Assembly: GCF_019599185.1 (NCBI RefSeq)
Contig: NZ_JAIEUL010000002.1
Location: 247,195 to 311,194, forward strand
Length of the DNA: 64,000 bases
DNA from: Cryobacterium inferilacus
Lineage (GTDB): Bacteria; Actinomycetota; Actinomycetes; Actinomycetales; Microbacteriaceae
Direction: 5' to 3'
Positions 53,559 through 62,789 of the stretch are shown here, one piece after another (position 1 is the first letter of the stretch; each line of letters opens with the position of its first letter). A program made the translations under genes and the position numbers. The notes under the pieces are model-generated. The model worked only from the letters and a program-made list of their open reading frames with translations, was not told the origin of the DNA and made no database searches.

Positions 53559-54884
53559 CTAGTACGTCGACAGCAGATCGGTCAAAACCGTCCTGCCAAA
53601 CACTAATGCGTCCAGAGGGACCCGCTCATCAACACCGTGGAACAGCGCCGGGAAATCCAGATCGGCAGGAAGCTTCAGCGGGGCGAAACCGTAGCCCTTG
53701 ATGCCCAGCTTGCTCAGCGCCTTGTTGTCCGTGCCCGCGGGCATGAGGTACGGCAACACCGGGGCGCCCGGGTCATGGGTGTGCAGGGTCTGCACGATCC
53801 GGTCGATCAGCGGACCGGCGAATTCGGTCTCCAGCCCCACGTCCCTGTGCATCACGACGATCTCGATGTCCGGTCCGACCAGCTCGGCCAGCTCGGCCAG
53901 GACGGCGTCTTCCTCGCCGGGGAGGGCACGCACGTCGATGAGCGCCTCGGCCCGGTCGGGGATCACGTTGTGCTTGTAGCCGGCGGTGAGGACCGTCGGG
54001 TTCATGGTGGTGCGCAGGCTGGCCTGGATGAATCCGGAGGCCGTGCCGGTGGCCAGCGCCAGCTCGTCCGGGCCCATCGACTGGGGTTCGACGCCCAGGA
54101 TCCGCGCGATCTCGGCGAGCAACTGTCTGGTGGTGTTGGTCAGGCGGATCGGCCACTCCCGGCGCCCGACCTTCGCGACGGCCTCGGCCAGCCGGGTGAT
54201 CGCGTTGTCGGTGACCAACCTGGAACCGTGCCCGGCCGGGCCGTGCGCCACGAGCTTGAGCCAGATGAGTGCCTTCTCACCGGTCTGCAGCAGGTAGGCC
54301 CGCTCGCCGCCGATGCCGATGGAATACCCACCGACCTCGCTGATGGCTTCCGTCGCTCCGGCGAACAGGTCCGGCCGGGTGTCGACCAGGTAGTGCGAGC
54401 CGAAGACTCCCCCGGCTTCCTCGTCGGCGAAGAACGCGACGATCAGGTCGCGCTCCGGTTGGCCGCCGTCGGCGAGCACGTCCGTGAGGGACGCCAGGAT
54501 CATCGCGTCCATGTTCTTCATGTCGACCGCGCCACGCCCCCAGAGCATGCCGTCGCGGATCTCACCGGCGAACGGGTCCACCGACCAGTTCGCCGGGTCG
54601 GCCGGCACCACATCCAGATGCCCGTGCACGACCAGTGCGCCGGTGCTGCGGTTGCGGCCGGGTACCCGGGCCACCACGCTGGTGCGGCCGGGCTCCGAAT
54701 CGAACAACTCCGGCGCCAGTCCGAGGGCGCGCAGCTTCTCGGCGACGTACTCGGCGGCATCCGTCTCACCGTTGGAGCGGCCCTCACCGTAGTTGCTGGT
54801 GTCGAACCGGATCAGATCGCGGGCGATCTCGCCGGTCAGGTCGAGCGCGTCTGCCGGTGTCGGTGTGGAGGCGGGGACTGTCAT
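53559..54884 (-). CDS. M20/M25/M40 family metallohydrolase
   Basis: Zinc-dependent M20 hydrolase of 441 residues. [12 protein letters not shown] (about 75-86) and [13 protein letters not shown] hold metal ligands, FFADEEAGG gives the catalytic Glu, and [12 protein letters not shown] near the C terminus a final His. ATG 54884 is favoured over 54905. Specificity (dipeptidase, acetyl-amino acid deacetylase or succinyl-DAP desuccinylase-like) is not fixed by the sequence. It is a distant paralogue of the 17857 protein. Confidence 0.85.
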   Translation of the reverse strand: MTVPASTPTPADALDLTGEIARDLIRFDTSNYGEGRSNGETDAAEYVAEKLRALGLAPELFDSEPGRTSVVARVPGRNRSTGALVVHGHLDVVPADPANWSVDPFAGEIRDGMLWGRGAVDMKNMDAMILASLTDVLADGGQPERDLIVAFFADEEAGGVFGSHYLVDTRPDLFAGATEAISEVGGYSIGIGGERAYLLQTGEKALIWLKLVAHGPAGHGSRLVTDNAITRLAEAVAKVGRREWPIRLTNTTRQLLAEIARILGVEPQSMGPDELALATGTASGFIQASLRTTMNPTVLTAGYKHNVIPDRAEALIDVRALPGEEDAVLAELAELVGPDIEIVVMHRDVGLETEFAGPLIDRIVQTLHTHDPGAPVLPYLMPAGTDNKALSKLGIKGYGFAPLKLPADLDFPALFHGVDERVPLDALVFGRTVLTDLLSTY

Positions 54885-55051
54885 GCAGTTCACGCTACCG
54901 GGCATCAGGCCCCAGCCGTGGGTACCGGACCCGGTGGGGCGCCGGTCCCGGTCTGCGGACTGCCCGAGGGGCCGCTCGGTGTCAGGAGTGCGTTCCGATC
55001 CGTGCTAAGTTATTCCCCGGCAGCAAAACATTACTGCGGCCGAAACATCCA

Positions 55052-55136
55052 GTCCGGGTGGCGGAAATGGCAGACGCGCTAGCTTGAGGTGCTAGTGCCC
55101 GTATAGGGCGTGGGGGTTCAAGTCCCCCCTCGGACA
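55052..55136 (+). tRNA. tRNA-Leu (GAG)
   Basis: Full 85-nt class II tRNA. The acceptor arm GTCCGGG pairs with CTCGGAC (one G-T pair) and A136 is the discriminator. The anticodon stem CTAGC/GCTAG encloses TTGAGGT, giving anticodon GAG for CUC leucine codons. A long variable arm (TGCCCGTATAGGGCG) and the T-arm GGGGG-TTCAAGT-CCCCC are present. CCA is not encoded. TAAGTT at 55006-55011 may be its -10 element. Confidence 0.96.
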
Positions 55137-55188
55137 CGGAGATTGTTGGTAAGACAGCGATCAACGAGAACTGGTTGAGACAGTTCAC

Positions 55189-55212
55189 GGGCCGGATCTT
55201 AGGATCCGGCCC
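55189..55212 (+). terminator. Hairpin after tRNA-Leu
   Basis: Perfect 10-bp stem GGGCCGGATC / GATCCGGCCC with loop TTAG, then TGTCTCGTTT. A third partial copy GGGCCGGAT follows at about 55225. Confidence 0.75.
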
Positions 55213-55377
55213 TGTCTCGTTTAACGGGCCGGATATAAGGATCTCGTCCGGTCGAATCCGGGCGTCCGGCACGGCCTCTGTCGTGGGCGCCGTCCGCCTC
55301 CCCACCGGATCGGCGTGGAGCCGGCCGCCCTCCGACCCAGGTCCCTGTCGCCACCACCCGGTCGGCCCGAGTGCTGC

Positions 55378-55412
55378 TAGAGTCAACGCAGGCGTCCGTG
55401 AGAGCGCTCTCA
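55378..55412 (+). promoter_or_regulatory. Promoter with LacI-family (CebR-type) operator
   Basis: TAGAGT (55378-55383) is a likely -10. Sixteen bases later lies the perfect 14-bp palindrome TGAGAGCGCTCTCA (55399-55412), the shape of LacI-family sites bound by cellobiose regulators CebR/CelR (TGGGAGCGCTCCCA). Its position over the early transcribed region suits repression of the GH94 gene 86 nt downstream. Confidence 0.75.
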
Positions 55413-55497
55413 TTCAATAGTAGGCCCGGCTGTGGTGGCGGATTCAGGTTCCTGACTCGCCGTGCTGGCCGGTCCGTGGATACCGAAAAGGTGCAGC

Positions 55498-57969
55498 ATG
55501 AAGTTCGGCCACTTCGACGACGAAGCCAGGGAATATGTCATCGAGACCCCGGTGACCCCCTACCCGTGGATCAACTATCTCGGCAGCGAGGACTTCTTCT
55601 CGCTCGTCTCGCACACCGCGGGCGGGTACACCTTCTACAAGGACGCCAAGATGCGGCGCCTGACCAGGTACCGCTACAACGACATTCCCACCGACTCCGG
55701 CGGACGCTACTTCTTCATCAAAGACGGCGACGACGTGTGGACGTCGAGCTGGCTGCCGATGAAGAAGGACCTGGACTTCTTCGAGACCCGGCACGGTATG
55801 GGCTACACCCGGATCACCGGTGAACGCGGCGGCTTGCGCGTCTCGACTCTCTACTTCGTTCCGCTCGGCGAGACGGCCGAGGTGCAGAAGGTGACGATCA
55901 CCAACACCTCGGATTCGGTCAAGACCTTCTCCCTGTTCTCCTACCTCGAATTCTGCCTGTGGAACGCGCAGGACGACCAGACCAACTACCAACGCAACCT
56001 GTCCATCGGCGAGGTCGAGGTCGACGGCAGCGCGATCTACCACAAGACCGAATACCGTGAGCGGCGCGACCACTATGCCGTCTACGGGGTGAACGCCGAG
56101 ATCGCCGGCTTCGACACCGACCGGGAGACCTTCGTCGGGCTGTACGAGACCCTCGCGGAGGCCAAGGTGCCGCATGCCGGGGCGAGCCAGAACTCGATGG
56201 CCTCCGGCTGGTACCCGATCGGTTCGCACCAGGTCGACTCGACCCTGCAGCCCGGCGAGAGCCGCGACCTCGTCTTCGTACTCGGTTACGTCGAGAACAA
56301 CGCCGAGACCGGCCAGGAGAAGTGGGCGGATGACGCCAAGCAGGTCATCAACAAGACCCGCGCCCAGGCGCTGCTCGCCCGCCTGACCACCACCGAGGCC
56401 GTCGACACGGCATTCGATGCCCTCGGCGTCTACTGGACCGACCTGCTCTCCGCGTACACGGTGACCTCCCCCGATGACAAGCTCAACCGGATGGTCAACA
56501 TCTGGAACCAGTACCAGTGCATGGTGACGTTCAACATGAGCCGCTCCGCGTCCTACTTCGAGACCGGTATCGGCCGCGGCATGGGCTTCAGGGACTCCAC
56601 CCAGGACCTGCTCGGCTTCGTGCACCTGATCCCGGACCGTGCCCGCGAACGCATCCTCGACATCGCCGCGACGCAGTTGCCTGACGGTTCGGCGTACCAC
56701 CAGTACCAGCCGCTGACCAAGCGGGGCAACAACGAGCTCGGCTCCGGCTTCAACGACGACCCGGCCTGGCTGATCATCGGCGTGGACGGCTACCTCAAGG
56801 AGACCGGCGATTTCGGCATCCTCGATGAGATCGTGCCGTTCGACAACAACGACGAACTCGCCGAGACGCTGTACACGCACCTCACCCGCTCGTTCGAGTT
56901 CACCCGGAACAACCTTGGCCCGCACGGCCTGCCGCTGATCGGCCGGGCGGACTGGAACGACTGCCTGAACCTGAACTGCTTCTCCACCACCCCGGGCGAG
57001 TCGTTCCAGACCACCGAGAACCAGGACGGCGGGGTGGCCGAATCAACCTTCATCGCCGCCCAGTTCGTTCTGGCGGCCGGGCAGTACGCCACCATCGCCG
57101 CTCGACGCGGCGACACGGCGCAGGCCGAGCTGGCCCGCACCGCGGCCACCGAGATGAGCCAGGCGCTGCTGACGCACGGCTGGGACGGGGACTGGTTCCT
57201 GCGCGCCTACGACTTCTACGGCAACAAGGTGGGCACCGCGGAAGACACCGAGGGTCAGATCTGGATCGAACCGCAGGGCTTCGCGGTGCTCGCCGGTGTG
57301 GGCGTGGAGCACAACGAGGACGGCACCCCGGTGAAGACGAGCCCCGCGTTCCGGGCGCTCGATTCGGTGGACCGGCTGCTCGGTTCAGAGCACGGACTGG
57401 TGCTGCAGTACCCGGCGTACAGAAGCTACCGAGTCGAACTCGGCGAGGTCTCGACCTATCCCCCTGGCTACAAGGAGAACGGCGGCATCTTCTGCCACAA
57501 CAACCCCTGGGTGATCATCGGCGAAACCGTGCTCGGCCGCGGTGCCAAGGCGTTCGACCACTACCGCAAGATCACGCCCGCGTACCGGGAGGAGATCTCC
57601 GAGGTGCACCGCACCGAGCCGTACGTGTACGCGCAGATGATCGCGGGCAAAGAGGCGTCCCGGCACGGCGAGGCCAAGAACTCCTGGCTCACCGGCACGG
57701 CGGCGTGGAACTTCGTGACGGTCTCGCAGTACCTGCTCGGCGTGCGCACCGACTACGACGGCCTCGTGGTCGACCCGCAGATCGGACCGGATGTGGCCGA
57801 GTTCACCGTCACCCGGCAGGCCCGCGGCGCCACCTACGTGATCACCGTGGCGAACTCGGGCCGGGAGGGCTCGCGGGCGCGACTCGAGGTGGACGGCGTG
57901 GCCATCACCGGCCGCACCGTGCCGTACGCGCCCGCCGGGACGACCGTGCAGGTGCGCGCGACCCTGTAG
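55498..57969 (+). CDS. GH94 cellobiose phosphorylase
   Basis: Inverting phosphorylase of 823 residues that splits cellobiose with phosphate to glucose 1-phosphate and glucose. The N-terminal beta-sandwich domain, helical linker, (alpha/alpha)6 barrel and C-terminal jelly roll follow the GH94 order. [10 protein letters not shown] (DWND at 485-488) carries the general acid, and [10 protein letters not shown] and [10 protein letters not shown] are family motifs. No signal peptide, so the substrate must be imported; no transporter is adjacent. The ATG at 55498 has AAAAGGTG upstream. A CebR-like operator precedes it. Chitobiose phosphorylase is the main alternative. Confidence 0.9.
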   Translation: MKFGHFDDEAREYVIETPVTPYPWINYLGSEDFFSLVSHTAGGYTFYKDAKMRRLTRYRYNDIPTDSGGRYFFIKDGDDVWTSSWLPMKKDLDFFETRHGMGYTRITGERGGLRVSTLYFVPLGETAEVQKVTITNTSDSVKTFSLFSYLEFCLWNAQDDQTNYQRNLSIGEVEVDGSAIYHKTEYRERRDHYAVYGVNAEIAGFDTDRETFVGLYETLAEAKVPHAGASQNSMASGWYPIGSHQVDSTLQPGESRDLVFVLGYVENNAETGQEKWADDAKQVINKTRAQALLARLTTTEAVDTAFDALGVYWTDLLSAYTVTSPDDKLNRMVNIWNQYQCMVTFNMSRSASYFETGIGRGMGFRDSTQDLLGFVHLIPDRARERILDIAATQLPDGSAYHQYQPLTKRGNNELGSGFNDDPAWLIIGVDGYLKETGDFGILDEIVPFDNNDELAETLYTHLTRSFEFTRNNLGPHGLPLIGRADWNDCLNLNCFSTTPGESFQTTENQDGGVAESTFIAAQFVLAAGQYATIAARRGDTAQAELARTAATEMSQALLTHGWDGDWFLRAYDFYGNKVGTAEDTEGQIWIEPQGFAVLAGVGVEHNEDGTPVKTSPAFRALDSVDRLLGSEHGLVLQYPAYRSYRVELGEVSTYPPGYKENGGIFCHNNPWVIIGETVLGRGAKAFDHYRKITPAYREEISEVHRTEPYVYAQMIAGKEASRHGEAKNSWLTGTAAWNFVTVSQYLLGVRTDYDGLVVDPQIGPDVAEFTVTRQARGATYVITVANSGREGSRARLEVDGVAITGRTVPYAPAGTTVQVRATL

Positions 57970-58003
57970 GGAACCCCATGCGGTCGGCCGGACATTAGTG
58001 GGC

Positions 58004-58720
58004 ATGGACGTCAATCGCAGAGCAGCCGCCAGGGCCTGGCGGCTGCTTGCGTGCGGGGTGTGCGTCGCTGTGCTGGTCGCCGGATGCGGCTGGGGCGGCG
58101 CCACCGCACCAGCCGCCGGCCCGACCGTTGAACCGGCACCTCTCGGACCGAGCTCTGCGGAGGTCTTTTCGGTGTGCGGCGCGCCGGGGATCGTGGATTA
58201 CGACCCGATCGAATCGCTGGCGGTTCTGGCCCGCGACAGCACCGTGGTGATCATGGGCGAAATAGACCGGATCCAAGCCGGCCGCACGGTCACCGTCGGC
58301 GCAGCGAACCACACCTCGACGACGCACAGCGTCGTGATCGTCGTGCGTGATATCACCGTTGTGCACGGGGAACTGGACCCGGCCGCTAGCGGCAGCGTCT
58401 ACATCGAGTTCGCGTCGGGCAGCTTTGAAGCGTGCGCTCCGATCGTGCCGGACGGCACGACGATCGTCGCGTATCTTGAGCCGGCCTGGGACGGCGCCCG
58501 CAGCCACGTCGACGAGGACCCGACCTCCGAGTACACGGAAATCAAGGAGCCCGGCGCTGGGCGACCGGTCGGCCAGCCGCTGTACCGCGCAGCCGCGCTC
58601 GAGGGGCTGGTCTGGCAGATCCCCGGCAGTGCCGACCTGATCTGGCCGCTGCACCTGGGCACCGGAACCGGCGACCTCCGGGCCACCCTGCCGGACGGCA
58701 CGCTCGCCGGCCCGGGGTGA
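58004..58720 (+). CDS. Putative lipoprotein
   Basis: A 238-residue secreted protein I do not recognise. An Arg-rich N terminus and hydrophobic core end in a lipobox LVAGC (Cys near residue 28). The mature part has a Pro/Ala-rich spacer and a beta-rich domain (STVVIMGEIDRI; THSVVIVVRDITVVHGEL; SGSVYIEFASGS). An earlier GTG at 57998 is the alternative start. It follows the GH94 stop by 34 nt but has no obvious functional link to it. Confidence 0.7.
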   Translation: MDVNRRAAARAWRLLACGVCVAVLVAGCGWGGATAPAAGPTVEPAPLGPSSAEVFSVCGAPGIVDYDPIESLAVLARDSTVVIMGEIDRIQAGRTVTVGAANHTSTTHSVVIVVRDITVVHGELDPAASGSVYIEFASGSFEACAPIVPDGTTIVAYLEPAWDGARSHVDEDPTSEYTEIKEPGAGRPVGQPLYRAAALEGLVWQIPGSADLIWPLHLGTGTGDLRATLPDGTLAGPG

Positions 58721-58741
58721 ACCTGACCCGGCTCAGCGATC

Positions 58742-58801
58742 CGCGGGTCAGGCGCCGTTTCGCGGGTGGCATGCCACCCGCGAATCGGCGCCTCGCCCGC
58801 G
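58742..58801. repeat. 60-nt palindrome between convergent genes
   Basis: A 26-bp perfect central palindrome (58759-58784, centre GGCATGCC) is flanked, after one mismatch, by AGGCGCCG/CGGCGCCT and then CGCGGG/CCCGCG. It lies between the lipoprotein and ABC-F stops, so it may terminate both transcripts, but it is much longer than needed. Confidence 0.75.
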
Positions 58802-58837
58802 TACCTCTGCAACCGGCCCCCGAGGCGGGGTGCAGGG

Positions 58838-60433
58838 TCAGGCGACGGCGACCTCGACCTCGCCGGGCTCCGCACCCTCGCTGCCGAAGACCAGGCGGCG
58901 AGTGGCGATCTTGTCGGTGAAGAACCGGTCGTGACTGACCACGACCACGGCCCCAGGGAAGTGCAGCAGCGCCCGCTCCATCACCTGGGTGCTGGAGAGA
59001 TCGAGGTGGTTGGTCGGCTCGTCCAGGAGCAGCACCGATGCACCGCTGAGCAGGCACTGGGCCATCGCCACGCGGGCCTTCTGGCCACCGGAGAGGTTGC
59101 CGATCTTCTGTTTGAGGTCGGCTTCGGAGAACTGGAACATGGTGAGGAACCGGTTCACCGACTTCTTGGTGGCGGTGAACGCCAGGCTGCCCTCGAGCGC
59201 GTTGACGGCGTGGCTGACCGTGTCGGTGTCGTCGAGTTCGGCGAGCACCTGGTTGTACGACACCATGCCGGCGCCCTTCGCCCAGTCGACCTCGCCGTGA
59301 TCGGCCGACTCCTCGCCGGTGAGCACCCGCAGCAGGGTGGTCTTGCCGCTACCGTTGGCGCCGAGCACCACGATGCGGTTGCCCCGGCGGATCTCGAAGC
59401 TCAGATCCTGGAACAGCACCTTGTCGCCGTAGGCCTTGCTGAGCATCTCCACCCGGCAGAGCACATCCTTGATGTGCAGGCCGCCGTAGATCTCGGTGAT
59501 GATCTTGTCGACCGGCCGTGGCGTGCGGGACTTCTTGATGGTGGCCAGCTGGCTGCCGAGCTTTCGACTGGCGTTCTTCTGGGCCTCGCGCCGATCGGCG
59601 ATGCCCTCCGATTCGAATGCGAGCAGCTCGGACTCGTGCACGAACTGCGCCTCGAGAGTCTTCAGCCGGAACTGCTTCTGCACGATGTACTCGCCGAAGT
59701 TGCCCGGGTACTCGTGCAGGTGGAAGTTCTCCAGCTCGATGATGCGGGTGACGACGGAGTCGAGGAAGGTGCGGTCGTGCGAGACGATCACGGCGGCGCC
59801 CCTGAAGTCGCGGAACCAGGTCTCCAGCCATTCCACGCCGGCCACGTCGAGGTAGTTGGTGGGCTCGTCCAGCAGGAGCACATCCGGCGCTTCGAGCAGG
59901 ATCTTCGCCAGGGCCGCGCGGTTGCGCCATCCGCCGGAGAGCTCGTTGATGGCGCAGGTGCGGTGCGCCTCGTCGAAGCCCAGGATGGTCAGGGCGGCGT
60001 CGATGCGTCTCGGGTAGTCCCAACCGTCCAACCGGTCCATGTCCTCGAACAGCTCGGACTGACGGTGGATCAGCCGGTCGAGTTCGGCGCTCGCGGAGGA
60101 GTCCGTGGCGATGGCGGCGTCGATCGAGGCGAGTTCGGCCTCGACGGCCTTGATCTGAACGAACAGGGCATCGAGCACCTCGGTGATGGTGGACTCGCCG
60201 TTGAGTTCGGAGAACTGCGAGAAGTAGCCGATCTTGATGCCGTCCTCGACCGTGACGGTACCGGTGTCCGGGGTCACCTGGCCGAGGATCAGCTTGATCA
60301 GGGTGGTCTTGCCCGAACCGTTTCGGCCGATCATGCCGACCCGATCGCCGGGTTCGAGCCGGAAGAAGGTCTCGCGCAGCACCTGGGTGTTCTCAAATCG
60401 CACGGTGACGTCGTTCAGCCGGACCAGGCTCAT
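58838..60433 (-). CDS. ABC-F family ATP-binding protein
   Basis: Tandem ABC ATPase of 531 residues without membrane domains, of the ABC-F class that acts on ribosomes (translation factors or antibiotic resistance). Walker A motifs are GRNGSGKTT and GANGSGKTT; signatures are LSGGW and LSGGQ; Walker B LLLDEPTNYLD and LLLDEPTNHLD. The interdomain linker is short to medium and charged. It resembles a housekeeping Uup/EttA-like factor more than a resistance protein, but this is not certain. It overlaps the upstream small-protein gene by ATGA. Confidence 0.9.
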   Translation of the reverse strand: MSLVRLNDVTVRFENTQVLRETFFRLEPGDRVGMIGRNGSGKTTLIKLILGQVTPDTGTVTVEDGIKIGYFSQFSELNGESTITEVLDALFVQIKAVEAELASIDAAIATDSSASAELDRLIHRQSELFEDMDRLDGWDYPRRIDAALTILGFDEAHRTCAINELSGGWRNRAALAKILLEAPDVLLLDEPTNYLDVAGVEWLETWFRDFRGAAVIVSHDRTFLDSVVTRIIELENFHLHEYPGNFGEYIVQKQFRLKTLEAQFVHESELLAFESEGIADRREAQKNASRKLGSQLATIKKSRTPRPVDKIITEIYGGLHIKDVLCRVEMLSKAYGDKVLFQDLSFEIRRGNRIVVLGANGSGKTTLLRVLTGEESADHGEVDWAKGAGMVSYNQVLAELDDTDTVSHAVNALEGSLAFTATKKSVNRFLTMFQFSEADLKQKIGNLSGGQKARVAMAQCLLSGASVLLLDEPTNHLDLSSTQVMERALLHFPGAVVVVSHDRFFTDKIATRRLVFGSEGAEPGEVEVAVA

Positions 60434-60807
60434 GAGGTCTGCTCGCCCTCTGCGGTGTCGACGATGCCGATGAACCGGTTGCCGATGCCGTCGATCTCCC
60501 GGCGGCTGAAGCCGTCGGCCACGGCCGGGAGATCGTCCCAGCCGTGGTGCTCACAACTGAGATAGGTGAACTCCGGCCACCACTTCTTGGGCCGCGAGGA
60601 GTCGGTGAATCCGCACACGCTGCAGGTGAGCGCTACCCAGACGGGCTTCTTGCCGGTGCGATTCGCGCGCGACTGCACCAGCCAGGCCGGCGGATTCGTC
60701 TCCATCTCGGTGAGCTGGGCTTCGGTCATGCGGCTGGGAAGGTCGTGGCGCTGCGCCATCTCGAGGGGAATGTCGAGGCGGAGCGCGGCCTCTCGTCTGG
60801 TAATCAT
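60430..60807 (-). CDS. Hypothetical protein with CxxC-CxHH zinc motif
   Basis: A 125-residue protein. The N-terminal part (REAALRLDIPLEMA...TNPPAWLVQSRAN) recalls the DUF5997 type of small actinobacterial protein, with an NPPxWL motif. It is followed by CSVCGF and a CEHHGW motif that could bind zinc. Function unknown. The ATG at 60807 has TATCGT 8 nt upstream on the minus strand and no ribosome site, suggesting a leaderless mRNA. Coupled to the ABC-F gene by ATGA overlap. Confidence 0.7.
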   Translation of the reverse strand: MITRREAALRLDIPLEMAQRHDLPSRMTEAQLTEMETNPPAWLVQSRANRTGKKPVWVALTCSVCGFTDSSRPKKWWPEFTYLSCEHHGWDDLPAVADGFSRREIDGIGNRFIGIVDTAEGEQTS

Positions 60808-60872
60808 CAGGAACAACGATAGGCGCTGCAACACACCCCAGCAGGCCAGGGCGGGAACTGGTTCAATGAACC

Positions 60873-61763
60873 ATGCCTGAAACCCTCTCCCCGCTCGGCC
60901 TGCTGCTCGATGTCGATGGTCCGATCGCCAGCCCGGACACCCGCACCATCGCGACACCGAGCATCATCACCGACCTCATCGCCCTGGCCGGCGCGAACGT
61001 GCCGATCGGCTTCATCACCGGCCGGTCGGCGCGGTTCATCAGCGAGCAGGTGGTCGCCCCGCTGGTCGCCGCCGGGCTGCCGCGCGAGATGCGCATGTAC
61101 GGGGTCTGCGAGAAGGGCGCCGTGTGGTTCCCCATCACCGACGCCGGCATGGGCGAGGTCGTCGTCGACGACAGCGTGGCCCTGCCAGACCCGGTGGTGA
61201 GCCGCATCCGCGAGCTGGTCGCCACCGACTACGCCGACACCATGTTCTTCGACGAGACCAAGCTCGCCATGATCTCGGTCGAACAGCGCACGGATGTCGA
61301 CCGGGCCGTCTACCACGCCGCCCAGGCGTCGTTCGAGAACGCGGCCTACGGCATCCTGATCGAGCACGGACTGGGGGTGCGCTTCGGCGACCTGGTCTCC
61401 CCCGACGCCGCAGGGGCGGTGCCGTTCCGGATCGACACCACCATCATCTCCACCGACATCGAGTCCGTCGACCTCGACAAGGACCACGCCGCCCGGCGTG
61501 CCCTGGCCTTCTTCGCCGAGGGTGGTTCCCTGCCCCGGCTCTGGCGGTCGGTGGGCGACTCCCGCAGCGACTACCTCATGGCCGATCACCTGCACGCCGC
61601 CGGATACGACGTGGCTCACGTTGACGTCCGACCCGCTGACGGGATCCTGGACAAGCCGTACCCGGTGATCGTGGAGGGCGACCTCATTCACGACGAGGCC
61701 GGCGCGGCCTTCCTGGGCTACTGGGTGCAGAAGCTCGGTCTGGGCGCGGCCGTCTCGGCCTAG
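60873..61763 (+). CDS. HAD superfamily hydrolase
   Basis: HAD-type phosphatase of 296 residues. DVDGPIASPD (motif I, about 13-22), TGRSARF (motif II) and GDSRSDYLMADH (motif IV) are clear, with a cap domain between motifs II and III. The order resembles trehalose-phosphatase/Cof-type enzymes, but the substrate is unknown. A perfect dyad GGTTCA-A-TGAACC (60860-60872) abuts the ATG. Its stop overlaps the J-domain gene on the other strand by 4 nt. Confidence 0.8.
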   Translation: MPETLSPLGLLLDVDGPIASPDTRTIATPSIITDLIALAGANVPIGFITGRSARFISEQVVAPLVAAGLPREMRMYGVCEKGAVWFPITDAGMGEVVVDDSVALPDPVVSRIRELVATDYADTMFFDETKLAMISVEQRTDVDRAVYHAAQASFENAAYGILIEHGLGVRFGDLVSPDAAGAVPFRIDTTIISTDIESVDLDKDHAARRALAFFAEGGSLPRLWRSVGDSRSDYLMADHLHAAGYDVAHVDVRPADGILDKPYPVIVEGDLIHDEAGAAFLGYWVQKLGLGAAVSA

Positions 61764-62692
61764 TCTTCGACGAAGCGGATGCCGTTCTGCAGGGTGCTGC
61801 GCAGTTCGAAGACCTTCTCGAAGCTGCCGCGGTCCATGCCGGCGATGCCGTCGCGCAGGACGCCGACCAGCCGGGACCGCGGAATCACGACCAGCATCGG
61901 CCGCCTGCCCCGGCTCGGTAAGGAGAGCGGGTCCGGCACCGCCTCATCCGGCGCCACCACGATCAGGGCGGTGAAACGCACCCGTAACGACTTGGCAAGG
62001 ATGCGGGCGGCGGTGGCGAAGTCGTCCACCGGTGCATCACCGGGTTCGACGGACTCGCCGACGATGTCGCCGCGTTTGAGCTGCACGGGGGAACCCCAAT
62101 CCTCGGAGAGGATGGCGAACAGCCCGGCGGGCCCGAGTACGACATGGTCGATCTTGTCGACGTCGTCCCTGGTGGCGATGTCGTGCCAGGCGGTATAGCC
62201 GATGCCGAGCCCGGAAATGAGCTGGGCGGTCGACTCCTCGGCGAGGGCCTTGGCCAGGCGGTGGCGGATCTCTCGCGGCGCCGACCGAATGAGATCGGGG
62301 GCGTAGGGGTCGTCGATGACGGTGCCGCGGCCGGCCCACTCCCGGAGCAGGGCGAGGTAGCGCTGCCGGGAATGGCCGCCCGGGTGCCCGTGCATCCGTG
62401 CCTTCATGCCCGACGAGGACGGCCGGGCCGAGGAAGACGTCGACGCCGAGGTTGCGGTAGTGGAGGATGACGTCTGCGGGTAGCGGGCCCCGTCGTAGGC
62501 GGCACGGCTCTCCGGGGTGCCGATCCGTTCCCAGGCCACCTGCACGGCGTGGAAGGATGCGGGACTGCCGCCGACGTCCGGGTGGGATTGGCGGAGCTTC
62601 CGCCGGTAGGCACGGCGCAACTCCTCGTCGGTCACCGAGGGTCCCACGCCCAGCACCTCGTACGGGCTGGCCGCGGCCGGACTGTCTGACAT
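61760..62692 (-). CDS. J-domain protein with NERD-like C-terminal domain
   Basis: A 310-residue protein. The N-terminal J-domain (about 9-67) has the HPD motif in RQSHPDVGG, so it can stimulate a DnaK partner. A Ser/Thr-rich linker (about 72-97) follows. The C-terminal region has IDHVVLGPAGLFAILSEDWG, which resembles the core of NERD (nuclease-related) domains, with a downstream lysine in VQLKRGD. Whether the nuclease site is complete is unclear. ATG 62692 gives a canonical J-domain start; the longer frame to 62827 does not. Confidence 0.75.
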   Translation of the reverse strand: MSDSPAAASPYEVLGVGPSVTDEELRRAYRRKLRQSHPDVGGSPASFHAVQVAWERIGTPESRAAYDGARYPQTSSSTTATSASTSSSARPSSSGMKARMHGHPGGHSRQRYLALLREWAGRGTVIDDPYAPDLIRSAPREIRHRLAKALAEESTAQLISGLGIGYTAWHDIATRDDVDKIDHVVLGPAGLFAILSEDWGSPVQLKRGDIVGESVEPGDAPVDDFATAARILAKSLRVRFTALIVVAPDEAVPDPLSLPSRGRRPMLVVIPRSRLVGVLRDGIAGMDRGSFEKVFELRSTLQNGIRFVED

Positions 62693-62789
62693 TCGTGCGG
62701 TCTCTTTCGAACCTGGAACGCGAAATCGTTCGAACCCCAGCTTAACCAGCGTTTCTGGTATCTCGCCGACACCCGGCGGCGGCGGCTGG

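Noticed and set aside
58766..60565. A 599-codon plus-strand frame opposite the ABC-F gene
   Set aside because: Antisense shadow; composition and lack of domains argue against a gene.
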